Shown here one piece after another: positions 7,389 through 15,403 of a DNA stretch of 40,086 nucleotides. The DNA comes from a virus. The translations under genes were made by a program, and so were the position numbers. The stretch spans positions 1 through 40,086 of IMG/VR virus record IMGVR_UViG_3300027793_000143; one strand, written 5' to 3'. The notes under the pieces were generated by a model. That model saw only the letters and a list, made by a program, of their open reading frames with translations. It had not been told where the DNA came from and did no database searches. The stretch's first letter is position 1. Each line of letters starts with the position of its first letter.

Positions 7389-7556
7389 ATGCAAAAGTGT
7401 TTAAACTGCGATGCTCAAATAACATGCAGTTGCAAAAGACGTCACGCTACTGATGGAAAACTAGTTTGTGTAAACTGCATAGCTGATTACGAAAAAAAAC
7501 TAGTTGAGCTAAAAGAAGCAACATCTAAAACTCAAGAAGATAAAAAAGATACCTAA
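7389..7556 (+). CDS. Small Cys-rich protein, probable zinc ribbon, 55 aa
   Basis: The ATG at 7389 gives MQKCLNCDAQITCSCKRRHA; a TTG at 7362 in the same frame would overlap the previous gene and is less likely. Cys pairs CLNC, CSC and CVNC in a 30-residue span suggest one bound zinc, followed by a charged helix. It ends in a TAATG overlap with the next gene. Found in the same place in related large phages, by memory; role unknown. Confidence 0.65.
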   Translation: MQKCLNCDAQITCSCKRRHATDGKLVCVNCIADYEKKLVELKEATSKTQEDKKDT

Positions 7557-8434
7557 TGTATTGTAATACAGATACTAAACCTTGTAGAGATCTATCTGCT
7601 AAAAAGGTAGAGATATACAAAGAATTTGCTGATACTACCTATCAATTGATGGTAGAAATGAAGTATGGTTTAGAATCATGTAAAAAGACAAGAGATTGGG
7701 ATCTTCTTGATATACGTAAAACTCTTGTAGATTGGCAAACATTAGAAGATGATTTTAGTCATTCTCAAGTGGATTTAGGATTGGGTCGCGTGTACGCGCG
7801 CGATGATAGAGATAATAATTATCTTATAGAGAATAGTGGTCTTTTAAGTAATACTAAACCACTAACATCTCGTTATTGGGATGATGAACAGTGGTGGGGA
7901 GATCAAGGACAAACATCAGAATGTGTAGCATATGCTTGGGTGCATTGGTTAGAAGATGGTCCTTTTTATCAAGCATCTACACCTCATCCAATTATACAAC
8001 CTAATCCTGTTTATAGAGAAGCTCAAAAAATAGATGAATGGCCAGGTGAAAACTACAATGGTACATCTGTTAGAGCAGGTGCTAAAATACTTCAAAACTT
8101 AGGTTTTATACAAAACTATCTTTGGACTACTAATATTAATACATTGATTTCCACTGTATTAAATATAGGTCCTGTTGTTGTTGGTACATTGTGGTATAGA
8201 AATATGTTTTTTCCTAATAGAACTACAGGTATTATTTCAGTTTCTGGTCCTTTATCAGGGGGTCATGCTTATGTTATAAATGGTGTTGATACAAAAAGAA
8301 GACTATTTAGAATTAAGAATAGTTGGGGTAGAAAATGGGGACAAAATGGTAGAGCTTTTATATCTTTTAATGATATGGCTAGACTTATCAGAATGCAAGG
8401 TGAAGTGTGTTTAGCTACAGAGAAACGACCTTAA
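7556..8434 (+). CDS. Papain-like (C1A) cysteine peptidase, 292 aa
   Basis: All four papain landmarks are present with right order and spacing: oxyanion Q117 and nucleophile C123 in DQGQTSECVAYAW, H237 in SGGHAYVIN, and N255 in RIKNSWGRKWGQNG. The catalytic domain covers about residues 100-290. Residues 1-95 are a separate, mostly helical region that could be a propeptide, a virion anchor or both. There is no signal peptide. It lies in the middle of structural genes, so it may process virion proteins or act during infection. Start at the TAATG overlap; a GTGTACGCGCGCG patch at 7790-7802 is unusually GC-rich. Confidence 0.85.
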   Translation: MYCNTDTKPCRDLSAKKVEIYKEFADTTYQLMVEMKYGLESCKKTRDWDLLDIRKTLVDWQTLEDDFSHSQVDLGLGRVYARDDRDNNYLIENSGLLSNTKPLTSRYWDDEQWWGDQGQTSECVAYAWVHWLEDGPFYQASTPHPIIQPNPVYREAQKIDEWPGENYNGTSVRAGAKILQNLGFIQNYLWTTNINTLISTVLNIGPVVVGTLWYRNMFFPNRTTGIISVSGPLSGGHAYVINGVDTKRRLFRIKNSWGRKWGQNGRAFISFNDMARLIRMQGEVCLATEKRP

Positions 8435-8445
8435 ATCTATAACCT

Positions 8446-9849
8446 ATGTTAAAAAAGATCTTTTTTGTTTTACTGTTTTCAATGTTTATTGTAACATGTA
8501 GAAAAACAAATGATGTTTTAGAAGATAAAAAACTTCCTGAAACGTGTGATTTTCTTGATGGAAAATATAACACTGTAGCAAGGATGTCTAGAGAAGAACA
8601 AGAAGAAGCTTTTAGAAAAGGAGGAGGAAACTCTCCTGGTAGAAGAGATACAGATGGTGATGGTGTAAGAGATGTTAATGACAATTGTCCTGGGACATTT
8701 AATCCTGATCAAGCTGATATAGATGGTGATGGTAAAGGAGATGCATGTGATGTTGTTAATGATGATCCTGATAAGGATGGGGTGTTAACAGCAGTGGACA
8801 ATTGTCCAAATGTATTCAATCCTACACAAACAGATACAGATGCAGATGGTATAGGTGATGTTTGTGATGTTGTTCCTCCTTCAGATGTGGATGGTGATGG
8901 TGTTCCTGATACAAACGATAATTGTTTAAATACACCTAATCCTGACCAAAAGGATGTTGATGGAGATGGCATAGGGGATGTTTGTGATAGTTTTAATAAT
9001 ACAGACACTGATAAAGATAGTATACCTGATGTAAATGATAACTGTCCCACTACACCAAACACTGATCAAAAAGACAGCGATAGTGATGGTATTGGTGATG
9101 TTTGTGATCCAACACCCATACTTGATGCTGATGGCGATGGTGTAGCAGACAATATTGACAATTGTCCTCTTAATCCTAATTCAAATCAAATGGATAGTGA
9201 TGGGGATGGAAAAGGGGATGCTTGTGATCCTGTAGATCCTCCTGCTGTAATATATTCTTGGGTGATATATTTAGATTTTGATGGGCACAGTGTAAATACA
9301 GTGTATTGGAATAATGGAATACCATTTTATGCCACACCATCAGGATTGAGTGCTGTAGAAATAAACAATATAGTGGCTGAGGTGAAGAAAGACTATGCTT
9401 CGTTTCCTATCACTATAACAACAGATTCTACAATATATCTAAAAGCCAATCCATTTAAAAGACAAAGAATGGTGATAACAGAATACAATGAGTGGTATGG
9501 AGGAACAGGTGGGGTGGCTTATATTGGTGGAATTGATTGGGGAGGAGGAAGTTATTCTTTTGGAGAAGTGCCTGGTTTTGTTTTTCCTAAGGCTCTTTCT
9601 TACAATCAGAAATACACTTGGGAAGCAACTTCTCATGAAATAGGTCATACATTAGGACTATATCACCAAATTCAATGTTCTTCAACAGGAACATTTCTTA
9701 CAGAATATAATGGAGGAAGTGGATCATTTGCTCCACTTATGGGTAATTCATATTTTAGAGAAGGGATATGGTGGATAGGTCCTAATTCACTTGGATGTAC
9801 CACAATACAAAATGATAGTTTAAGAATTAGACAAAAAGTAGGTTTTTAA
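8446..9849 (+). CDS. Lipoprotein with five TSP3 repeats and metzincin protease domain, 467 aa
   Basis: Residues 1-18 form a signal peptide with a lipobox-like FIVTC, so C18 would be lipidated; Thr before Cys is less common than Gly/Ala/Ser. Residues 68-262 hold five thrombospondin type 3 calcium-binding repeats (D.DGDG..D..DNC..NP.Q.D). The C-terminal part has the metzincin zinc site HEIGHTLGLYH at 397-407 and a Met-turn-like PLMG with M432, and the LDFDGH entry motif near residue 276. It is therefore predicted to be exported and to bind calcium and zinc. Such architecture is typical of secreted Bacteroidota proteins and rare in phages, suggesting capture from a host. It may act on the cell surface during or after infection. 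Confidence 0.85.
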   Translation: MLKKIFFVLLFSMFIVTCRKTNDVLEDKKLPETCDFLDGKYNTVARMSREEQEEAFRKGGGNSPGRRDTDGDGVRDVNDNCPGTFNPDQADIDGDGKGDACDVVNDDPDKDGVLTAVDNCPNVFNPTQTDTDADGIGDVCDVVPPSDVDGDGVPDTNDNCLNTPNPDQKDVDGDGIGDVCDSFNNTDTDKDSIPDVNDNCPTTPNTDQKDSDSDGIGDVCDPTPILDADGDGVADNIDNCPLNPNSNQMDSDGDGKGDACDPVDPPAVIYSWVIYLDFDGHSVNTVYWNNGIPFYATPSGLSAVEINNIVAEVKKDYASFPITITTDSTIYLKANPFKRQRMVITEYNEWYGGTGGVAYIGGIDWGGGSYSFGEVPGFVFPKALSYNQKYTWEATSHEIGHTLGLYHQIQCSSTGTFLTEYNGGSGSFAPLMGNSYFREGIWWIGPNSLGCTTIQNDSLRIRQKVGF

Positions 9850-9851
9850 AC

Positions 9852-9890
9852 TTTGAAAAGTAAATAAAATTGTGTAAATTATATTGTGTA
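9852..9890 (+). promoter_or_regulatory. Putative promoter before the Cys/Thr-rich gene cluster
   Basis: The gap 9850-9896 holds TTTGAAAA at 9852-9859 and ATTATATTGT at 9878-9887; the second string is identical to 16971-16980 and the first also precedes that site at 16944-16950 (TTTGAAA). The gene starts seven bases further on. The pairing resembles a -33/-7 arrangement but the 24-base spacing is longer than the usual 19-21. Confidence 0.35.
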
Positions 9891-9896
9891 TTCTAA

Positions 9897-10229
9897 ATGA
9901 AAAATAGCTGTAATAATACTTGTGAAAAATGTTCATCTTATGTAATTCCTGGAGCACCTTGTGTTTCATGTGTAGGTACAGGATGTCAAGAGGTTTATTA
10001 CAGCAGTTGTGTAATATATACAGGTGATTGCTTAGAGTGTTATGGTGTTGAATCTGGTGATAATTTAACTGTTGTTATTAATAAACTATTAGATGTTATT
10101 TATGGTGGTTGTACAACAACAACATCTACAAGCACAACAACAAGTACAACAACAATAGCTCCAACTACTACAATAGCACCTACAACCACTACAACAACAT
10201 TATTTAAAATATGTGACGATTGTCCTTAA
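9897..10229 (+). CDS. Cys-rich protein with Thr-rich tail, 110 aa
   Basis: Residues 1-72 contain eleven Cys and the module SSCVIYTGDCLECYGVESGD followed by a hydrophobic helix (VVINKLLDVIYGGC). Residues about 73-101 are nearly all Thr and Ser (TTTTSTSTTTSTTT, TTTIAP twice). The same C-I-Y...C-GD module occurs in the genes at 13063, 14054 and 17037, so it is likely an assembly or anchoring unit. No enzyme motif. First gene of the Cys/Thr-rich cluster; a surface fibre or decoration function is inferred. Confidence 0.65.
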   Translation: MKNSCNNTCEKCSSYVIPGAPCVSCVGTGCQEVYYSSCVIYTGDCLECYGVESGDNLTVVINKLLDVIYGGCTTTTSTSTTTSTTTIAPTTTIAPTTTTTTLFKICDDCP

Positions 10230-10260
10230 AAACTTTTTATAAAACTTAAAACTTAAAATT

Positions 10261-11022
10261 ATGCTTTGCGCTACCCCTCCCCCTACAACTGCATGTGTTC
10301 CATGTATTCATCCTTTTGAATATCTATTTGAATTAGCTTATGTTACAACAACTGGTACCAATAATAGAACAGGTTTTGATGAAGCAATTGATAGACTATT
10401 AGATAAAGGAATAAGTATTCCATCATGTAAATTATGCTGTCCAGATTGCGATGGTGTTTATTCTTTCTCTAGTGTTGAAACATTTTTGAAATTAATAGAA
10501 GCTATAGTAAATTGGCCAGATTTTTATGATCAACCTGGTGCTTGTTGCACTAATACGTTTACTTCAACAGAAACATTTTTAAAATTAGCTGAATTTGCAG
10601 AAGCTGGTAACCAATCTGGATATTCTATTATAGAGTGTTGTAATGGATTTAATGAATGTAAAGATGAATTAATATGTTGGTTTACAGAAACAGCAAGAAA
10701 TTCACAAGACTCAATTGATAGAATCATAGACAAAGGAATTGTTGAATACGGTGCAATACAAAATAATTGCACAGGTGCTGTATCTAGTAGTATTTGTAAA
10801 TTAGTTGATCTTTTAGAGAGATATGAGAATATTTCTTTAGCAGGTTCAAGAGCTCAACTTATTGATATTCTTTTAGATAAAGGAATAACAATATCTTGTT
10901 TTGAAGGAGAAACACATATTGCATCCACTGAAACTTGGTTAAAATACGGAGAAGCTATTAATGCATTTAATCCAGTTCCAGCAATTTCAAATACTACAAC
11001 TACCACTACTACTACTGTATAA
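10261..11022 (+). CDS. Tandem CC-motif paralogue 1, 253 aa
   Basis: First of four adjacent related proteins. Motifs in order: CVPCIHPFEYLFE (near residue 16), RLLDKGISIPSCKLCCPDC (about 44-65), CCTN near 96, CCNGFNEC near 130, IIDKGIVEYGAI near 155, ILLDKGITISC near 205, and a closing STETWLKYGEA. The LLDKGI unit appears three times, suggesting internal duplication. It ends in a Thr run (TTTTTTTTV). No known domain; conserved CC pairs could bind metal or form disulphides outside the cell. Confidence 0.65.
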   Translation: MLCATPPPTTACVPCIHPFEYLFELAYVTTTGTNNRTGFDEAIDRLLDKGISIPSCKLCCPDCDGVYSFSSVETFLKLIEAIVNWPDFYDQPGACCTNTFTSTETFLKLAEFAEAGNQSGYSIIECCNGFNECKDELICWFTETARNSQDSIDRIIDKGIVEYGAIQNNCTGAVSSSICKLVDLLERYENISLAGSRAQLIDILLDKGITISCFEGETHIASTETWLKYGEAINAFNPVPAISNTTTTTTTTV

Positions 11023-11047
11023 TAAATACATTAAAGAATAAAACACA

Positions 11048-11722
11048 ATGCAGTGTTCAACACCAGTTATAGAACCATGTGTACCTTGTAAACATCCTCT
11101 AGAATATCTTTTTGAGAATGCTTACAAGGCTACACTTGGTTTAGAAAATAAAGTTTCATTTTCAGAAGCATTAATTACAATTTTAGATCAAGGATTATTT
11201 ATTCAAAATTGTAATATTTGTTGCTCAGATTGTGGAATTTATGTTTTAACAGAGGTAGAAAGTTTTTTACAATATCTTGAATTTTTTGGTTTTGATGCAG
11301 AGTGTTGTTTAAATTTGTTTGGATCTAATGAAGCTTGGTTAAAATATCGTGAAGTTGTATCTTCTGTACCACCAAATAATATTCCAAATAATTGTTGTGA
11401 TACACAATTTCAAGATTGTTTTAATAAATTATATTGTTGGTTAAATAAACCAGAAGGTTCTACTAATGTTTTAGATAGACTTTTAGATAAGGGTATAATT
11501 GAATATGGAGCATTTTATGATAAATGCACTAATGAAAGTACATCAGGGTTATGTTACATATCTGAATTTTTTAAAAAATATTGTAATTTAAATATTGGAG
11601 AAAGCAAAACAGAATTTTTAGATCGTTTACTAACTACTGGTATTATTGTAGAATGTGGAGAAAATGGTATAATTATTAGTTCTATAGCAACCTATATTCA
11701 ATACGCAGAAGCAGTTGGATAA
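11048..11722 (+). CDS. Tandem CC-motif paralogue 2, 224 aa
   Basis: Aligns along its full length with the previous gene: CVPCKHPLEYLFE, ILDQGLFIQNCNICCSDC, ECCLNLFGS, NCCDTQFQDCFNKLYCW, RLLDKGIIEYGAF, LLTTGIIVEC. The Thr tail is absent. It is the closest relative of paralogue 1, but about half of the residues differ, so the duplication is old or fast-diverging. Function unknown. Confidence 0.65.
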   Translation: MQCSTPVIEPCVPCKHPLEYLFENAYKATLGLENKVSFSEALITILDQGLFIQNCNICCSDCGIYVLTEVESFLQYLEFFGFDAECCLNLFGSNEAWLKYREVVSSVPPNNIPNNCCDTQFQDCFNKLYCWLNKPEGSTNVLDRLLDKGIIEYGAFYDKCTNESTSGLCYISEFFKKYCNLNIGESKTEFLDRLLTTGIIVECGENGIIISSIATYIQYAEAVG

Positions 11723-11733
11723 TATTATATAAA

Positions 11734-12465
11734 ATGTTAGAAAATAATATAAATACAAATTCTTGTACAAGTACAACGACAGATTGTTGTTTTGTAGAAT
11801 GTACTACAACAACAACAATTCCGTGTATTAATCCAATTGATCAGTTATTTGAAATAGCTACACAAGTTTCTGAGGTTAATGGTTTAACAAAATTAGAAGG
11901 GTTAGTAGAAGTTCTAGACAATGGTTTTGTATTAAATAGCTGTGGAACATGCTGCCCTGATTGTAGATATATATTTGCATCTAAAGAAACCTATGAAATC
12001 TTTATTGAAGCAATTTTTGGAATATCTCCACCACTTGAAGCTAATTTATCAAGTGATTCAGATACTGTATGTTGTATTAATCTTTATGGTAGTTACTTTG
12101 CAACATTATCATCACCTGCATCTGACTTTTATAAAACAAATTGCTGTAATAATTTTACAGAGTGTGCCGATTCTATTTTTGATTATTTTGTTCAAAATAA
12201 TTGCGAAGTAGAATCTGATTTGGGCATATTTAGTTTATTAAATCTTTATACAGCACTATTGGATATAGGTATTGTAGAACAAGGATCAATAAATAGTGAA
12301 ACTCAAGTATGTAGAATATTTGAAAACATGAAAGATTATTTTGGGCTACAATGTTTTGTAGAAGAGTTTATTACTATACTTGGCAAAGGTATTGTTATAG
12401 ATTGTACAGGTGGTAGAATGTTTATTTCTTCAGTTGAAACATTTTTAAAATATATTGAATCATGA
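11734..12465 (+). CDS. Tandem CC-motif paralogue 3, 243 aa
   Basis: Same order of motifs in a more divergent form: CINPIDQLFE, EVLDNGFVLNSCGTCCPDC, VCCINLYGS, NCCNNFTEC, ALLDIGIVEQGSI, ILGKGIVIDC and SSVETFLKYIE. It carries an N-terminal Cys/Thr-rich lead (STTTDCCFVECTTTTTIPC) where paralogue 1 has a Thr tail. Its last bases overlap the next ATG (ATGA). Function unknown. Confidence 0.65.
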   Translation: MLENNINTNSCTSTTTDCCFVECTTTTTIPCINPIDQLFEIATQVSEVNGLTKLEGLVEVLDNGFVLNSCGTCCPDCRYIFASKETYEIFIEAIFGISPPLEANLSSDSDTVCCINLYGSYFATLSSPASDFYKTNCCNNFTECADSIFDYFVQNNCEVESDLGIFSLLNLYTALLDIGIVEQGSINSETQVCRIFENMKDYFGLQCFVEEFITILGKGIVIDCTGGRMFISSVETFLKYIES

Positions 12466-13052
12466 GTTGCTGCTCAAGTCCTATAGAATATTTTATTGAA
12501 TATGTAGATTATCAATTATCTACAGATCCTGGTTTAACACCATATAATGTATTTAAAGCTGGACATATTTTTCCTAATACAATAAACATGTGTTGTCCTG
12601 ATTATTGTTCTCAAGAGTATTTATTGTTTGGTGATGTGTCACTTATTACTGATTATGATGCAAATATAGGATTTAATTTTGATCAATGTTGTGTAAATCT
12701 TTATTCTAAGGCAGATGTTTTAATTAATGATACTATTTTATATAGAGTATGTTGTAATACAAATACAACAGCAAAGTGTATCAATGAATTACTTGAACAT
12801 ACAAACTCAACAGCATTAAAAGAATGGTTTTATATTTCAGGTTCTGCTACAGGTCTTTTTGAATATAATACAATTAATCAAAATTTTGGATTTTGTGAAC
12901 TTGTAGAAATATTAAAAACAAAAACTCCTCTTGTTGCTGAAGAATACATGCTAGAAATATTAGAACAAGGACTTGTTGTATCATGTAGACCAAATGGAAC
13001 ATTTGTAGGTAGTTTAGAAACTTATGTGGATACCTATTATCCAGTTGCATAA
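12462..13052 (+). CDS. Tandem CC-motif paralogue 4, 196 aa
   Basis: The most divergent and shortest of the four. It keeps CSSPIEYFIEY, MCCPDYC, QCCVNLYS, VCCNTNTTAKC, an EILEQGLVVSC in place of LLDKGI, and a closing SLETYVDTY. The middle LLDKGIVEYG unit is degraded to TGLFEYNTI. Starts in a 4-base overlap with paralogue 3. No Thr tract. Confidence 0.6.
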   Translation: MSCCSSPIEYFIEYVDYQLSTDPGLTPYNVFKAGHIFPNTINMCCPDYCSQEYLLFGDVSLITDYDANIGFNFDQCCVNLYSKADVLINDTILYRVCCNTNTTAKCINELLEHTNSTALKEWFYISGSATGLFEYNTINQNFGFCELVEILKTKTPLVAEEYMLEILEQGLVVSCRPNGTFVGSLETYVDTYYPVA

Positions 13053-13062
13053 ATATTTTTCA

Positions 13063-14046
13063 ATGTCTTGTAATAAATGTAATAATTGTTTAGATGTTTG
13101 CGATTGCAACTGCACAACTACTACTACATGTAGTCCTGTAGCAGAGCAACCATGTATTACTATATGTAGTGACATTTATGCTTCTGAATGTATTATATAT
13201 GATGGAGAAGATAATGAGTGTTATGGAGTGAAAAAAGGAGATACAATAAAAGATATTATTGATAAGATAATAGCTAAAATAACTCCTGATAATTGTAGTT
13301 GTCAGTACGGAAGTGCTATTATAGATTTTATTACAACAACAACTTCTACATCTACAACAACATCTACAACTACTATACCTCAAAACAATCTATGTTTTAC
13401 ATTATATCAAGAAAATAATTGTAATTTTACTGTACAAGAAATAATATCGGGTGCTTTTGTAAATGGTAAAGAAAGCTATTCATTTACTTATAACTCAATT
13501 GATTATACTATTAGATGGTCTATTGTAGATGAAAGATGGGAATTATATTTAGCAACTTATCTTGCGTTTCCTTTAGCATATTTAGAATCAGATAGTGAAC
13601 ATCCTATTGCTCCATTAAAAGGAGACATATTAACACAACCTGAACTTTCTTGGACAATGTATGGTGTTGATTCTATACTTGTTACAACAAGAGAGTGTTG
13701 TCCTGAAGAATTATGTGTATTATATACTACTAAAGATGATTCTTCTCAAGTTACAATCAAGTCACAATATGATACTATTGCAAGTCTTCCATCTCAACCT
13801 TTAGTACTAAAACATTCATATATAGGATGTATTGTTACGCCACGTGAAGTTTTTAAAATAGAATGGAATATATTTACAGGTAAATATGAGCTTACTGCTA
13901 GCAATGGTGATCCAGTTGGGTATACACTAGAAGAAAATTTAGAAACGACAGATTATATAAATTGGATAATAACTGCTCCTTTAGATCCATTTGTTACTTT
14001 TAAAACAAAAGCTGTACTTGTCCAACAACTACTACCACTACAATAG
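13063..14046 (+). CDS. Cys/Thr-rich fibre-like protein, likely frameshifted at its end, 327 aa
   Basis: The ATG at 13063 (MSCNKCNNC) is preferred over an in-frame ATG at 13024 inside the previous gene. It has an N-terminal Cys cluster with TTTTTC, the module SECIIYDGEDNECYGVKKGD (about residues 45-65), a Thr tract near 90-105 (TTTTSTSTTTSTTT), and two copies of a 100-residue beta domain (LCFTLY... and LCVLYT...) also present once in the gene at 14320. The reading frame ends at TAG 14044-14046 with an odd tail (VLVQQLLPLQ). The -1 frame from the AAAA at 14007-14010 reads SCTCPTTTTTIVN and ends at TAA 14052-14054 in a TAATG overlap with the next gene, as expected for this family. Confidence 0.65.
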   Translation: MSCNKCNNCLDVCDCNCTTTTTCSPVAEQPCITICSDIYASECIIYDGEDNECYGVKKGDTIKDIIDKIIAKITPDNCSCQYGSAIIDFITTTTSTSTTTSTTTIPQNNLCFTLYQENNCNFTVQEIISGAFVNGKESYSFTYNSIDYTIRWSIVDERWELYLATYLAFPLAYLESDSEHPIAPLKGDILTQPELSWTMYGVDSILVTTRECCPEELCVLYTTKDDSSQVTIKSQYDTIASLPSQPLVLKHSYIGCIVTPREVFKIEWNIFTGKYELTASNGDPVGYTLEENLETTDYINWIITAPLDPFVTFKTKAVLVQQLLPLQ

Positions 14047-14053
14047 TTAATTA

Positions 14054-14305
14054 ATGAATTGTCCTACAAATACATATAGTTGTTGTAACTCTTGCTGTAG
14101 CACACCATGTGGTTGTAAAAAAACAACCACCACTACTAGCACAACAACAATTTCAGTTTCTTGTGATGTTAATAATTGTGAACAAATTATTGATTTACAA
14201 TGTGTTGTACATAATATACAATCAGAGTGTTTACTGATATATAATAATAATTTATTAGATACTCTATCATCTTTATTTCACAAAGTGACAGGTGACTGTT
14301 GTTAA
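14054..14305 (+). CDS. Small Cys/Thr-rich protein, 83 aa
   Basis: Starts MNCPTNTYSCCNSCCSTPCG, then a Thr tract (KKTTTTTSTTT), then LQCVVHNIQSECLLIYNNN and a short helix ending in GDCC. The last part is a degraded version of the C-I-Y...C-GD module of the genes at 9897, 13063 and 17037. It looks like a short linker or adaptor protein of the cluster. Confidence 0.55.
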   Translation: MNCPTNTYSCCNSCCSTPCGCKKTTTTTSTTTISVSCDVNNCEQIIDLQCVVHNIQSECLLIYNNNLLDTLSSLFHKVTGDCC

Positions 14306-14319
14306 TAATATAATGTATA

Positions 14320-15369
14320 ATGCAAATATTTTTTCAAATAAATTCTTTAGGTAGTGGTTTAGGACCAACATTTTTAGTTAAAGATGATTTTGGTTTAGTA
14401 TCTCCTTCTGAGGTAACAAAACAACAATTATTAGATGGTGTAGTATTAACTATAAATCCTAATTCACAAAATATTTTTATTGAATCTACAGGTCTATTAT
14501 GCAATGATTGTTGCGAACTAGATAATATAGCAACATATATATTACCTACTACTACTACTACTACTAGTACCACTACAACAACAACCACCACTACTACTAC
14601 TACTACTAGTACATCTACTACTAGTACTAGTACATCTACTACTAGTACTACTACTATTTCTCCTAATATTTGTTTTTCTATATCATACGAGTGTATTGGA
14701 AATTCACTTTGTTTTGATAATTTACAACTTCCTACAGCTGGAAATGCTCCACAAATAAATGGCAGACCTCAATATATTTTATCTAATTCTCCATTACGTA
14801 GAGTTTATTATAATGGAACACAATGGGTTAATGAATGTATTTCTCAGGGAGGTATACTGCAAACATTAAATTCAACAGCTCAATATCCTATTTCAGATGG
14901 TATAAATTTTCCTATTTGGACACCTGTACCAACAATTGGTCAAGATGGGTATTTAAGTAGTGTTGTTTTAGAAAATTGTTCTACTACAACAACTACATCA
15001 AATCAACCTATTCAAGCTGTAATTGAAATTAAATTTGAATTTGGTGATCCATTTATTTATCTTCAAGTTGATGTTTTAAGTGGAACAACGCTTTCTAATA
15101 TATCATTTACAGGAGTTGTTTCTCAACATGCAAATATGTCTTGTAATTTACCAACAAATGGTCCTGATTTTAATGTATCTTCGTTTACGTTAACAGCAGG
15201 TTCTCCATCTACAACATTTGATTTAATAAATTCTTGGGTGAGTGGATCATTATCATTAAATTTGAAAAGTCTTGTAGTAGGGGGAGTTACTATTACATCA
15301 AGTCCTCAAGTAGTTACTATTGGTGGAAATAACTATGAAATTATAGGATATGATGCATGTATATCATAA
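14320..15369 (+). CDS. Fibre-like protein with a long Thr/Ser tract, 349 aa
   Basis: Residues 1-75 form an N-terminal domain ending in CNDCCEL. Residues 77-112 are 36 consecutive Thr/Ser residues, an exposed mucin-like linker. Residues about 117-220 are the beta domain shared with the gene at 13063 (ICFSISYE..., NGRPQYIL, W...). A second short Thr run (CSTTTTTS) leads to a C-terminal beta domain (about 232-349). No enzyme motif. The arrangement of globular domains joined by Thr stalks suits a surface-exposed fibre. Confidence 0.65.
   Translation: MQIFFQINSLGSGLGPTFLVKDDFGLVSPSEVTKQQLLDGVVLTINPNSQNIFIESTGLLCNDCCELDNIATYILPTTTTTTSTTTTTTTTTTTTTSTSTTSTSTSTTSTTTISPNICFSISYECIGNSLCFDNLQLPTAGNAPQINGRPQYILSNSPLRRVYYNGTQWVNECISQGGILQTLNSTAQYPISDGINFPIWTPVPTIGQDGYLSSVVLENCSTTTTTSNQPIQAVIEIKFEFGDPFIYLQVDVLSGTTLSNISFTGVVSQHANMSCNLPTNGPDFNVSSFTLTAGSPSTTFDLINSWVSGSLSLNLKSLVVGGVTITSSPQVVTIGGNNYEIIGYDACIS
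14548..14655 (+). repeat. ACT/ACA microsatellite coding for a Thr/Ser tract
   Basis: 36 codons built almost only from ACT, ACA, ACC, AGT and TCT, including runs of six and seven ACT. Such triplet repeats can gain or lose units without changing frame. Shorter ones lie at 10111-10197, 10991-11014, 11803-11820 and 13333-13377 in neighbouring genes. Confidence 0.8.
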
Positions 15370-15403
15370 TTATTAACTTTATATATTATAAAAACCAACA
15401 TTT

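Noticed and set aside
14548-14655. CRISPR-like array
   Set aside because: It is a triplet repeat within a coding frame with no spacers.
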